A stretch of DNA of 64,000 nt from Pseudocitrobacter vendiensis (GTDB taxonomy: Bacteria > Pseudomonadota > Gammaproteobacteria > Enterobacterales > Enterobacteriaceae), in contig NZ_CALSBS010000003.1 in the NCBI RefSeq assembly GCF_943590815.1, positions 248,001 through 312,000 on the forward strand, read 5' to 3'. This document shows, piece by piece, positions 1-9,793 of this stretch (position 1 is its first letter; each line of letters starts with the position of its first letter). The translations under genes were made by a program, and so were the position numbers. The notes under the pieces were generated by a model. The model was not told the origin of the DNA. It searched no databases and worked only from the letters and a program-made list of their open reading frames with translations.

Positions 1-36
1 ATTTTTTTATACTTTCTGTCGTGTGGTCGTCGTTTT

Positions 37-975
37 TTATATGGATAAGTTTATTCTTTGTAGAGTGTTTATCCCCTGGCGTAATATTTCTATTCGATGT
101 TTAACGTCAGCATTAGCATTAATTTCCAGTAATTTGATACCGGAGAATTGTAAGGTTGCAGGCCCCGCCGCATTAAAGAGTGATTTGGCGTGTTCTTCGG
201 TCATTAAACTGTCCGGGCAGAAGGGCGCAAACGGTGCGTGCAGATCCTGCCACTCGCCATACTCGCCCTCCAGCGTAGTGCCGGAGAACATCAGCGCGCG
301 CAGTTTCCCGGCCTGTTTGGCCTTCAGGGTATGCTCAAGCGGTAAAGCGGTGTTGCGGCCTTCAATGGCGGAGCGTGCCCAGTTGATGCAGACGCCAACG
401 TCTCGGTCGGAGAGCACGTCCAGCACGTTTTCCAGCGGAAGAAAGCCTTTGCGCGGCGCGGCGGAGGTCATCGCATCGCAATGTTCCAGCACCAGTTCGC
501 ACGGCCAGTCCCAGGTTGTGATCTCAGTGATTGAGCGGGCAAAAGCATCGGTGGCCTGTTGTACATTGCTGTTTCCCGCCTGCGGCGCGGCCTGCATTTC
601 CAGTGCGATAACTTTGCCGGGGTGTGCCTTATTTACCGCCGTAATTTTATTGAGCAGATGGCGATAATACGCCACGCACTGCTGGCGCTGTTCTTCATCT
701 GCGGAAGCCAGGCCAAAGGCACCATTTCCCCCACGGCGGCGCATGGTTTCCATGACGGCCGTGACCACAATTTGCCACTCGCCTGGCGTATGTTGCCATA
801 ACCATTCATCGCCAAAAGGATGCAGATTTTCCAGGCACGGTTGTTCCAGCCCGCGAATATGCGGCGTGTCGGCAAGTTGCTTCCAGAATTCAGCTTCCTG
901 CTCTTCACTTTGCTGTTGGAATGATGGCGCGCAGGGATACGCACCGATAATATAACCGGCGTTATGAGTATTCAT
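37..975 (-). CDS. DUF4862 family protein, probable sugar-acid metabolism enzyme
   Basis: A 312-residue cytoplasmic protein with no signal peptide or membrane segment. I recognise it as a DUF4862-type protein; no function is established that I know of. Segments such as LVLEHCDA (about residue 160) and [14 protein letters not shown] (about 195) look like the strand-end acidic/His motifs of xylose-isomerase-type TIM barrels, so a sugar isomerase or epimerase role is an inference only. It is the third gene of the yiaK-yiaL operon, 25 bases after yiaL. In E. coli the yiaMNO transporter follows yiaL, so this gene replaces it here; related genera carry extra yiaX-type genes at this point. The operon probably continues beyond the left edge of the window. 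Confidence 0.75.
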   Translation of the reverse strand: MNTHNAGYIIGAYPCAPSFQQQSEEQEAEFWKQLADTPHIRGLEQPCLENLHPFGDEWLWQHTPGEWQIVVTAVMETMRRRGGNGAFGLASADEEQRQQCVAYYRHLLNKITAVNKAHPGKVIALEMQAAPQAGNSNVQQATDAFARSITEITTWDWPCELVLEHCDAMTSAAPRKGFLPLENVLDVLSDRDVGVCINWARSAIEGRNTALPLEHTLKAKQAGKLRALMFSGTTLEGEYGEWQDLHAPFAPFCPDSLMTEEHAKSLFNAAGPATLQFSGIKLLEINANADVKHRIEILRQGINTLQRINLSI

Positions 976-1000
976 TTTTCACTCCTGAAAATTGAGTTCG

Positions 1001-2478
<1,478 letters not shown>

Positions 2479-2563
2479 ACGTCATCTCCAGTACATCTTG
2501 CTCGATTTTTCATCAGCGCAAGCATCCGTTTGGAAGCTGTTTCTGGGTGCTTGTTGATCTGTA

Positions 2564-2700
2564 TATTTCACATTGCGAAATCTGATTTCAAATATATCGA
2601 TCGTTTTTTAACAAAGCAATCTGTTCCATATTTTTCAAAACGCTTTAAAATCATGTGCTTACAAATTTTCTGTCCAGATCGTGAACTGAGACACACTTTG
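2564..2700. promoter_or_regulatory. yiaK-yiaJ divergent control region with overlapping palindromes and CRP-like site
   Basis: The divergent spacer holds two overlapping inverted repeats: TTTC-N7-GAAA (2567-2580) and GAAAT-CTG-ATTTC (2577-2589), a plausible target for the IclR-type YiaJ dimer. Further right, CGTGA-N6-ACACA (2680-2695) resembles a CRP half-site pair with one mismatch per arm. E. coli yiaK is known to be under YiaJ repression and CRP control. Assignments are by pattern only. Confidence 0.45.
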
Positions 2701-2738
2701 CGCTACCATCAGAGCGCGATAAAAACGGGAGCAGTGGC

Positions 2739-3554
2739 ATGAGCGATAAAGAGAGTGAGATGGCGTCGGAAAAAGAGCGGCCAGCAGGAAGTCAGAGCCT
2801 GTTTCGTGGGTTGATGCTGATTGAAATCTTAAGTAACTACCCCAACGGTTGCCCGCTGGCGCATTTGTCTGAGCTGGCGGGGTTAAACAAGAGTACTGTT
2901 CACCGCCTGCTGCAAGGTTTGCAGTCCTGCGGTTATGTGACGCCTGCGCCCGCAGCCGGAAGCTATCGGCTGACCACGAAATTTATCGCCGTCGGGCAAA
3001 AAGCGCTGTCGTCGCTCAATATCATTCACGTCGCCGCGCCGCATCTTGAGGCGCTTAACCTCGCGACGGGTGAAACGGTGAACTTCTCCAGCCGTGAAGA
3101 CGACCACGCGATTTTGATCTATAAGCTGGAACCGACCACCGGTATGTTGCGTACCCGTGCCTATATCGGCCAGCACATGCCGCTCTACTGCTCGGCGATG
3201 GGCAAAATTTACATGGCATTTGGTCATGCGGACTATGTCGAAAGCTACTGGGAAAGCCACAAGGAACAAATTCAGCCGTTGACCCGCAATACCATTACCG
3301 GCCTGCCGGCGATGTACGATGAGCTGGCGCAAATCCGCGAAAGCAGCATGGCGATGGACCGGGAAGAGAATGAGTTAGGCGTGTCCTGTATCGCGGTGCC
3401 GGTGTTTGATATCCATGGCCGCGTGCCTTACGCCATTTCAATTTCGCTCTCGACATCGCGCCTTAAACAGGTCGGCGAGAAAAATCTGCTGAAGCCGCTG
3501 CGTGAGACGGCGCTGGCTATCTCTAACGAACTCGGGTTTAGCGTTCGCGATTAG
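2739..3554 (+). CDS. yiaJ: YiaJ (PlaR), IclR-family repressor of the yiaK operon
   Basis: A 271-residue IclR-family regulator, slightly shorter at both ends than the E. coli protein (282). The N-terminal winged helix-turn-helix covers about residues 20-80 (HLSELAGLNKSTVHRLLQGL), and the C-terminal effector domain follows, with the conserved LYCSAMGKIYMAF and ELGVSCIAVPVFD segments. The ATG at 2739 is preceded by GGGAG and gives an N-terminus like that of E. coli. It is divergent from yiaK and very likely represses it until a plant- or ascorbate-derived sugar acid is present. ysaA follows on the same strand after a spacer with a reverse-facing terminator. Confidence 0.93.
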   Translation: MSDKESEMASEKERPAGSQSLFRGLMLIEILSNYPNGCPLAHLSELAGLNKSTVHRLLQGLQSCGYVTPAPAAGSYRLTTKFIAVGQKALSSLNIIHVAAPHLEALNLATGETVNFSSREDDHAILIYKLEPTTGMLRTRAYIGQHMPLYCSAMGKIYMAFGHADYVESYWESHKEQIQPLTRNTITGLPAMYDELAQIRESSMAMDREENELGVSCIAVPVFDIHGRVPYAISISLSTSRLKQVGEKNLLKPLRETALAISNELGFSVRD

Positions 3555-3593
3555 CGTTTCAGGCATACCGCCAGATCCTCTCTGGCGTCTGAC

Positions 3594-3629
3594 AAAAAAC
3601 ACGCCTTTCCCGCGCGGGATCAAGGCGTG
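3594..3629 (-). terminator. Intrinsic terminator facing left, between yiaJ and ysaA
   Basis: CACGCCTT (3600-3607) pairs with AAGGCGTG (3622-3629), and the loop itself contains the palindrome TCCCGCGCGGGA. Read on the minus strand the stem is followed by a run of six T (complement of 3594-3599, with one interruption). It therefore faces transcription arriving from avtA, antisense to ysaA. Confidence 0.6.
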
Positions 3630-3681
3630 CCTGCCATCCGCTCTGGCACTCTTAAGGCTGGAGCCCCGGATGGAGTGGAGT

Positions 3682-4146
3682 ATGAACCCGTTTATTGTTG
3701 CAGATGCGCAGAAGTGCATCGGTTGCCGTACCTGCGAAGTGGCCTGCGTGGTGTCGCATCAGGAACAGCAGAATTGCGCAGCCGTGTCGCGCGAGGCTTT
3801 CCTTCCCCGCATTCAGGTGGTGAAAGGCGATACCTTCTCGTCTGCCGTGGCGTGTCATCAGTGTGAAGATGCGCCGTGCATGAACGTGTGCCCGACGGGC
3901 GCGATTAAGCGTGAAAAAGATTGCATTACCGTCGAACAGAATCGTTGCATTGGTTGTAAAAGCTGTATGGTGGTGTGCCCGTTTGGCGCGATGCGTGTGG
4001 TGGTGCAGAATGCGCGGCCCCAGGCGATTAAATGCGATTTATGTCAGCATCGCGCGCAGGGGCCAGCGTGTGTTGAGGCGTGTCCAACATCGGCATTACG
4101 CTGTGTGGACACGAGTAAGATTGGCATCAAGGCCATGTTTGCCTGA
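3682..4146 (+). CDS. ysaA: YsaA, four-cluster ferredoxin-like electron transfer protein
   Basis: A 154-residue iron-sulfur protein of the HydN/DmsB type. Sixteen cysteines fall into four motifs: CIGCRTCEVAC near the start, CHQCEDAPCMNVCP, CIGCKSCMVVCP, and CDLCQHRAQGPACVEACP, enough for four [4Fe-4S] clusters. Such proteins shuttle electrons to or from molybdenum enzymes or hydrogenases, but the partner of YsaA is unknown and no catalytic subunit lies beside it. An in-frame upstream start exists at 3502, but the ATG at 3682 places the first Cys motif where E. coli YsaA has it. It converges with avtA, with only five bases between the stop codons. Confidence 0.9.
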   Translation: MNPFIVADAQKCIGCRTCEVACVVSHQEQQNCAAVSREAFLPRIQVVKGDTFSSAVACHQCEDAPCMNVCPTGAIKREKDCITVEQNRCIGCKSCMVVCPFGAMRVVVQNARPQAIKCDLCQHRAQGPACVEACPTSALRCVDTSKIGIKAMFA

Positions 4147-4151
4147 AGCGG

Positions 4152-5411
4152 TCAGATACAGTTACTTTCCTGCCACGCGCGTTCCACTTCTTCGGCCAGA
4201 ATTTTCACGCCAGCTTCGATTTTATCCGGCTCCGGCACGTAGTTCATGCGCATGCACTGGTGCGTATGCGGCCACGGTTTTTCCAGACCCGGGAAGAAGT
4301 AGTCGCCAGGTACCATCAGTACGCCGCGTTTTTTCAGGCGCTGGTACAGCAGTTCGGTGGTGATCGGCAGATCTTTAAACCACAGCCAGAGGAAAATCGC
4401 CCCTTCGGGTTTGTGAATTAAGCAGCGTTCTTCTGGCAAATAGCGGCGAATAATCGCGATCGTTTCCTGTACGCGCTGATAGTAGAACGGTTTAATCACT
4501 GTTTCCGACAGCTTAAGCAGGTCGCGGCGTTTGATCATTTCGCACATCATCGCCGGGCCCATTCCGCCAGGCGCGAGGCTGATAATGCCGTTCATGTTAC
4601 TGATGGCGGTGATGATCTCTTCGTTGGCGATGATAATCCCGCAACGGCTGCCCGGTAGGCCGAGCTTGGAAAGGCTCATGCACAGCACAATGTTCGGGTT
4701 CCACAGCGGGCGCGCTTCGCTGAAAATAATGCCCGGGAACGGCAGACCATAGGCGTTATCAATCACCAGCGGAATGCCGTGTTGATTCGCCAGCGCGTCC
4801 AGACGCAGTACTTCTTCATCGGTGATGACGTTGCCGGTTGGGTTAGTTGGGCGTGAAACGCAAATCATCCCCGTTTCATCGTTGATCGGCAGGCGGTCAA
4901 AATCGACGTGATATTTAAACTGGCCGTCTGGCAGCAGCTCGATATTGGGGCGCGTAGAGACGAACAGTTCATCTTCCAGGCCGGAATCCGCATAGCCGAT
5001 ATACTCCGGCGTCAGCGGGAACAGCACCTTGCGGGTGGTACCATCGGCACGACGACCGGCGAAGAGATTGAACAAGTAGAAAAACGCGCTCTGGCTGCCG
5101 TTTGTCAGTGCAATGTTCTGCGGTTCAATATCCCAACCTAATTCCTCACGCAGCATTTCCGCCAGCGCCGCGAGTAGCTCACTTTTCCCCTGAGGACCAT
5201 CGTAATTACAGAGCGCATCCGTGGCTTTACCGCTTTCAAGCATATCCGCCAGCAGGTTTTTAAAGTACGTATTCATCTGGGGGATTTGCGCGGGGTTACC
5301 GCCGCCGAGCATGATTGCGCCGGGAGTGCGCAGGCCATCGTTCAGGTCTTCCATCAGGCGGGTAATGCCTGAATGGCGGGCGAATTTATCGCCGAAAAGT
5401 GAAAATTTCAT
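4152..5411 (-). CDS. avtA: Valine-pyruvate aminotransferase (transaminase C)
   Basis: A 419-residue PLP-dependent class I/II aminotransferase, two residues longer than E. coli AvtA. It interconverts valine plus pyruvate with 2-oxoisovalerate plus alanine in the cytoplasm. The Schiff-base lysine is K249 in SLSKLGLPGSR; other PLP-binding segments are SRPTNPTGN (186-194) and VIDNAYG. It is transcribed alone, converging on ysaA. Confidence 0.96.
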   Translation of the reverse strand: MKFSLFGDKFARHSGITRLMEDLNDGLRTPGAIMLGGGNPAQIPQMNTYFKNLLADMLESGKATDALCNYDGPQGKSELLAALAEMLREELGWDIEPQNIALTNGSQSAFFYLFNLFAGRRADGTTRKVLFPLTPEYIGYADSGLEDELFVSTRPNIELLPDGQFKYHVDFDRLPINDETGMICVSRPTNPTGNVITDEEVLRLDALANQHGIPLVIDNAYGLPFPGIIFSEARPLWNPNIVLCMSLSKLGLPGSRCGIIIANEEIITAISNMNGIISLAPGGMGPAMMCEMIKRRDLLKLSETVIKPFYYQRVQETIAIIRRYLPEERCLIHKPEGAIFLWLWFKDLPITTELLYQRLKKRGVLMVPGDYFFPGLEKPWPHTHQCMRMNYVPEPDKIEAGVKILAEEVERAWQESNCI

Positions 5412-5545
5412 CGCGGATCATCGACTGCTATTGCTGTAAAGAGGCTCACCATAACGCCACCGCCCGCGCGGTGCAAATGGCTTAATGACAGGTGCGTCGG
5501 AATAACTACCTACGATTATCTACGTATGTGGAGCTTTATGTTGCG

Positions 5546-5573
5546 GTGGCCCGCTCTGCGTAGAACGGGCCAC
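5546..5573 (-). other. Stem-loop downstream of malS
   Basis: GTGGCCCG (5546-5553) and CGGGCCAC (5566-5573) form an 8-bp perfect stem 12 bases after the malS stop. No clear T-run follows in the malS direction, so it may act as a 3-prime end stabiliser or a weak terminator. Confidence 0.4.
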
Positions 5574-5584
5574 ATAGCGGATTT

Positions 5585-7618
5585 TTAGCGAATCCCGGCC
5601 CAGATAACCATCACGCTATCGTCACCGTTTTGCCGCACAAAACCATAGCCCTGCGGGAGCGTTAGCGTCGTCTGTTTGCCTGCGCCCACCGCCGGGTGGC
5701 GCGCGCGGAACTGGCCTAAACGCTGCCAGTGCGCGACGCTGGCGGCCGATTTCCCGCTGACATCCTGCCAGTTCATCCCTGAGCGCGTACCCTGAAGCGG
5801 GTCCGAGCCGGTTGGGCCAAACGGACGATTCGACTCGTCGCCATAGAAAATCTGCACCGCACCAGGGGCCAGCAGCAGAAGCTCGGCGGCATTGTTACCC
5901 TTCTCGCGGAACAGGCGGGTGTCGTGCGACGAAAGGTAGCTCAGCACATTGAACGACTGTAATTTGTCGGCCATTTGTTGCCAGGTGAGGTCGATATTCG
6001 CCAGGCAATCTGCTGCCTTCGCCGCCTGATCCTGATAATCGAAGTTAATCATCGCGTCAAAGCCGTGGCGGTAATAGTCGCTCTCCATCACACCGTGGCC
6101 CCAGGCTTCGCCGGTCATCCAGAACGGGGCATTATCCAGCGCTTTGTCCGGGTTGGCTTTTTTCCACTCGGCCAGCGCCTGGCTGGATTGCGTCTTCAGT
6201 TGCTGCCAGCCCGCCATTTCCACGTGTTTGGCGGTGTCCACGCGGAAACCGTCGATGCCGTAATCGCGCACCCATTGGCTCAGCCAGTGAGTGAGGTAAT
6301 CGCGCGGCGTGAAGCCGGTCAGGGCTTTGGCCTGCGTATCGGGTTTATGGGCATAGAAATTGGGCAACCCCACGGCAGTGGTGGATTCGGTTTTTAAATC
6401 TGGCAGGAAGGCCAGCGACATGGTGAGATCGTCAAAACCGGGGCTGTCGTAATCGCCGATATCGGTGCGAATCCAGCCTTTCCCCCACCATTTTTCCCAT
6501 GCGGCTTTATCGCTGAAGTTGATGTAATCGTTAAAGCTATGCCAGGTTTGACCTGGGCCCGGCGTCCAGTCCGTCCAGTTCTTCCCCAGCGTTTTTTCGA
6601 TATCGTTACCTTCCAGATAGAGCGCGCCAAACTGGAACGCTTGCATATCGGCAAGCGTGGCATACCCCGTGTGGTTCATCACCACGTCAAACAGAATGCG
6701 CATGCCGCGCTGATGAGCGCCCTCAACCAGGTTACGCAGGTCGTTTTCGTCGCCCATATTGGCGTCGAGTTTTGTCCAGTCCTGGGTGTAGTAGCCGTGA
6801 TAGGCGTAGTGGGGGAAATCGCCTTTGGTTCCGCCGCCGACCCAGCCGTGAATTTGCTCTAGCGGCGAACTTATCCACAGTGCGTTAACGCCCAGTTGTT
6901 GCAGGTAATCCAGCTTGCTGGTGAGTCCTTTCAGGTCACCGCCGTGGAAAGTGCCTATCTCCTGCATGCCGTCTTTGCGACGACCATAGCTGTTGTCGTT
7001 ACCCGGATCGCCGTTAACAAAACGGTCAGTCAGTACGAAATAGACCGTGGCATTGTGCCAGCTAAAGGGGGCCGGTTTGGTGGTGTCTGCACTTTCCAGC
7101 AGCAACAGGCCGTTGCTTTCTGGCGCCGGTTGCAGCGTGATTTTTCCCTGTTTTACCTGCGCCGTTTGGCCGCTGTAGAAATCCCGCACGCTGCTGCCTT
7201 CGGCAAAGGTCTGGCTCACATCAAGGGTTAACGGTTTGCCATCCCAGCGCGGACACTGGCGAGTCGCTGCCTGTACGCTGCTGCTTTGCGCTGCGCTTTG
7301 TACCGACATTGACAGCGTCGGCGTGCCGGAGCGGGTGTCTATCTCCAGTTGATAATTGCCGTCGCGGAAGATGCGCCACTGCGGTGCATCGCCTTTGCAG
7401 GGCTCCAGCGATAGCATCTGATTAAGTTTAATGCCCGCGGCAGGCTGCCAGCACTGTTGGTCAAAATTTAACGTCAGGGGACGAGTACCCTTCGTGAGTG
7501 TTTTTTGACTGACGAATTTGCCAGTTCCTTCGGGAGTAAATGCCGGGAAGTCATTCACTGTCCAGGCGGCGAAGGCGTAAGTCGGAAGCAGTAGCGGTAC
7601 AAGCGCAGCGAGTTTCAT
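5585..7618 (-). CDS. malS: Periplasmic alpha-amylase MalS
   Basis: A 677-residue secreted alpha-amylase (GH13) that cleaves maltodextrins in the periplasm before uptake by the maltose system. The frame is open upstream to 7678, but the ATG at 7618 is preceded by AGGA and starts a signal peptide (MKLAALVPLLLPTYAFA) like that of E. coli MalS (676). GH13 motifs are visible: DVVMNHTGYA (region I), DGFRVDTAKH (region II, nucleophile Asp), MTGEAWGHG (acid/base Glu) and LSSHDTRLF (region IV). Paired cysteines in the first third fit disulfide formation in the periplasm. It is divergent from bax, and the spacer holds MalT-box-like sequences. Confidence 0.96.
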   Translation of the reverse strand: MKLAALVPLLLPTYAFAAWTVNDFPAFTPEGTGKFVSQKTLTKGTRPLTLNFDQQCWQPAAGIKLNQMLSLEPCKGDAPQWRIFRDGNYQLEIDTRSGTPTLSMSVQSAAQSSSVQAATRQCPRWDGKPLTLDVSQTFAEGSSVRDFYSGQTAQVKQGKITLQPAPESNGLLLLESADTTKPAPFSWHNATVYFVLTDRFVNGDPGNDNSYGRRKDGMQEIGTFHGGDLKGLTSKLDYLQQLGVNALWISSPLEQIHGWVGGGTKGDFPHYAYHGYYTQDWTKLDANMGDENDLRNLVEGAHQRGMRILFDVVMNHTGYATLADMQAFQFGALYLEGNDIEKTLGKNWTDWTPGPGQTWHSFNDYINFSDKAAWEKWWGKGWIRTDIGDYDSPGFDDLTMSLAFLPDLKTESTTAVGLPNFYAHKPDTQAKALTGFTPRDYLTHWLSQWVRDYGIDGFRVDTAKHVEMAGWQQLKTQSSQALAEWKKANPDKALDNAPFWMTGEAWGHGVMESDYYRHGFDAMINFDYQDQAAKAADCLANIDLTWQQMADKLQSFNVLSYLSSHDTRLFREKGNNAAELLLLAPGAVQIFYGDESNRPFGPTGSDPLQGTRSGMNWQDVSGKSAASVAHWQRLGQFRARHPAVGAGKQTTLTLPQGYGFVRQNGDDSVMVIWAGIR

Positions 7619-7669
7619 GTCGGGTCCTGTCGCGGTTTTTTTCAACAGTGTGGCAGCAATTGAATGCGC

Positions 7670-7710
7670 AAGCCTCATCCTCTCAGGGGGAGGATAAAAA
7701 GGGGTGAGTG
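7670..7710. promoter_or_regulatory. Candidate MalT boxes upstream of malS
   Basis: On the minus strand, bases 7673-7682 read GAGGATGAGG, one change from the MalT box GGGGATGAGG. On the plus strand GGGGGAGGAT (7686-7695) and GGGGTGAG (7700-7707) are weaker matches. malS is a known MalT-dependent gene, so a cluster here makes sense; a purine-rich run could mimic it by chance. Confidence 0.45.
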
Positions 7711-7764
7711 ACGGGCGTCAAAATTCAGTAAAAAGTGCGATAACCGTATCATTTCTAATGATTA

Positions 7765-7830
7765 CTATTAGGACTATGGTTTTTGCCCATGGCAAAGTTG
7801 TGCCATTGTTTAGGACTAGGACTATTCAGC
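7765..7830. other. bax leader with AGGACTA repeats and a short inverted repeat
   Basis: The 314-base malS-bax spacer contains AGGACTA three times (7770, 7812, 7818; the last two share one base) and the inverted repeat ATGGCA-N6-TGCCAT (7789-7806). No known site is recognised. Confidence 0.3.
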
Positions 7831-7932
7831 AAGGTGCGCAGGCGGGCTATTTTTGGTATGATTTGAGATTCAACTCTCAATTTCGAGACAAAAATAAGGT
7901 GTTGGAATGCATAAATCCGACCAGGAGACCTA

Positions 7933-8757
7933 ATGATATCGACTCCCATTCGACGATATGGGGCAGCGATACTTATGTTACTCACCATGATTTTTTCTGG
8001 TGGGGTGTTAGCGAAGACTCACACAGTAACAGAGCATCATAAAGCCTCAGTTAAAAAGGTTAGTAGTACTAAGGTTAGCAGTAAACAAGAGTATTCTCGC
8101 AATAGTGTAAAGAGCAGTTCACTTCCTGATTTGCGAAAATACCCTTCCGGAACCCCAAGGAAAAGAGCGTTTCTCCGGACGGTAATGCCTTATATTACAA
8201 GCCAAAATGCAGCAATCACTGCCGATCGTAACTGGCTGGTTTCAAAGCAGTACGAAGGCCGCTGGTCGCCGTCTGAGCGTGCGCGTTTGAAAGACATCAC
8301 CACGCGCTACAAGGTGAAGTGGAACGGTAACACCCGCAAGGTGCCGTGGAATTCACTGCTTGAACGTGTCGACATCATCCCTGGCAGCATGGTCGCAACC
8401 ATGGCTGCGGCAGAAAGCGGTTGGGGGACGTCAAAACTGGCGCGCGCCAACAATAATCTATTCGGGATGAAGTGTGGTTCCGGTAAGTGTAAAAATGGTT
8501 CCGGTAAAGTGAATGGCTACTCGCACTTTGATTCTGTCAAAGCGTCTGTGCAGGCCTACGCGATGAACCTGAATACCCATCCGGCGTACTCGTCATTCCG
8601 TAAGTCTCGCGCGCAGTTGCGTAAGACGGACCAGGAAGTGACCGCCAGCGCGATGATTCATAAGCTGAAGGGTTATTCCACCAAAGGTTCGAGCTACAAC
8701 AACTATCTGTTCGCGATGTACCAGGATAACCAGCGTCTGATTGCGGCGCATATGTAA
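7933..8757 (+). CDS. bax: Bax, secreted glucosaminidase-domain protein
   Basis: A 274-residue protein, the same length as E. coli Bax. A hydrophobic signal segment (about residues 9-27, ending GGVLA) is followed by a Lys/Ser-rich linker and a C-terminal mannosyl-glycoprotein endo-beta-N-acetylglucosaminidase-like domain (about 130-270), with AAESGWGTSKLARANNNLFG carrying the likely catalytic Glu. The family cleaves peptidoglycan glycan strands; the activity of Bax itself has not been firmly assigned. The N-terminal half is richer in A+T than the C-terminal half. It is monocistronic and ends in a strong terminator. Confidence 0.93.
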   Translation: MISTPIRRYGAAILMLLTMIFSGGVLAKTHTVTEHHKASVKKVSSTKVSSKQEYSRNSVKSSSLPDLRKYPSGTPRKRAFLRTVMPYITSQNAAITADRNWLVSKQYEGRWSPSERARLKDITTRYKVKWNGNTRKVPWNSLLERVDIIPGSMVATMAAAESGWGTSKLARANNNLFGMKCGSGKCKNGSGKVNGYSHFDSVKASVQAYAMNLNTHPAYSSFRKSRAQLRKTDQEVTASAMIHKLKGYSTKGSSYNNYLFAMYQDNQRLIAAHM

Positions 8758-8774
8758 TCCTCATCTGGAATGCT

Positions 8775-8799
8775 AAAGGGAGCGAAAGCTCCCTTTTTT
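8775..8799. terminator. Intrinsic terminator after bax
   Basis: AAAGGGAGC-GAAA-GCTCCCTTT forms a 9-bp stem with a GAAA tetraloop, followed by T-rich sequence. The same palindrome can end transcription of the converging LysR gene. Confidence 0.85.
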
Positions 8800-9679
8800 A
8801 CACCCCTGACAATGCATTCTCCAGCATATCCAGAAACGGCCTTAACCCGCCTGGCTGATACTCCCGCGGCAAATACATGCCATAAATCGCCAGCCTGGCC
8901 GGCTCATACTCTGCCAGCAGCGCTACCACACTCCCTTTTGCCAGGGCTTCCCGGGCTTCCATTTCCGGCACCATCGCAATGCCACAGCCTGCTACGGCCG
9001 CATCCAGTAACACCGTTGAAATCGTGGCGCTGAAATTGCCGCTGATATCGACCGACACCGCTGTTCCTTCGGCAGTGGTAAAGTGCCAGCTCTGCCCGGC
9101 GAAACGGCTGTAGTGCAGGCAGTTATGATGGGCGAGCTCGGCAGGCGTTTGCGGCGTGCCGTGGCGTGCCAGATAACCCGGTGCGGCGCAAAGCACTGAA
9201 CGGCACTCGCCGAGGCGGCGGGCGATGGTACCGGGCTCCGGGTTATTGGTAATGCGCACTGCCACGTCAATGCGCTCGCCCACCAGGTTCACCGGATGGT
9301 TGTTCACGTCCAGTTCCAGACGTAGCGCTGGATAGCGCGTCAGAAATTCGCTGACAATCGGCCCAATGATGCAGGTAGCCGTCAGGTGCGCACAGGCAAC
9401 GCGCAGCACGCCGGAGGGTTCATCCTGCTGATTACGCAGCTCAATTTCCTGAGCGAGCTGAATCAGATGGCGCGTCTTAAGCAAAATCTCCTCGCCCGCT
9501 GGCGTCAGCGTTAGACGACGCGACGTGCGATGAATCAGGCGCGCGCCTGCCCATTGTTCCATCTGTTCCAGATAGCGGCTGACCATGGGCCGCGAAATCC
9601 CCAGTGCGCGTGATGCGGCGCTCAGGCTGCCCAGTTCGCAGATGCGATTAAATACGCGTGCGGCGGTGACTCTATCCAT
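8798..9679 (-). CDS. LysR-family transcriptional regulator
   Basis: A 293-residue LysR-type regulator. The N-terminal helix-turn-helix occupies about residues 1-60 (GSLSAASRALGISRPMVSRYLEQ), and the rest is the periplasmic-binding-protein-like effector domain (from about residue 90, SGVLRVACAHL). The C-terminus keeps the typical AVAGCGIAMVPEMEAREAL segment. It is divergent from the secreted metallo-beta-lactamase-fold gene with a 114-base spacer, the usual arrangement for a LysR protein and its target. I do not recognise a named orthologue. The pair sits between bax and xylR, which are adjacent in E. coli, so it is an accessory insertion or a loss in E. coli. Confidence 0.88.
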   Translation of the reverse strand: MDRVTAARVFNRICELGSLSAASRALGISRPMVSRYLEQMEQWAGARLIHRTSRRLTLTPAGEEILLKTRHLIQLAQEIELRNQQDEPSGVLRVACAHLTATCIIGPIVSEFLTRYPALRLELDVNNHPVNLVGERIDVAVRITNNPEPGTIARRLGECRSVLCAAPGYLARHGTPQTPAELAHHNCLHYSRFAGQSWHFTTAEGTAVSVDISGNFSATISTVLLDAAVAGCGIAMVPEMEAREALAKGSVVALLAEYEPARLAIYGMYLPREYQPGGLRPFLDMLENALSGV

Positions 9680-9793
9680 GAACGGCTCCAGCTGATCGTT
9701 TTATGAAACCAAGCATATCGGTTTTCGGGAATTCTGACAGGTGGTGAAATCCGTAAAATGGACGGTCTCACACATAACAACATCAGGTTCATC

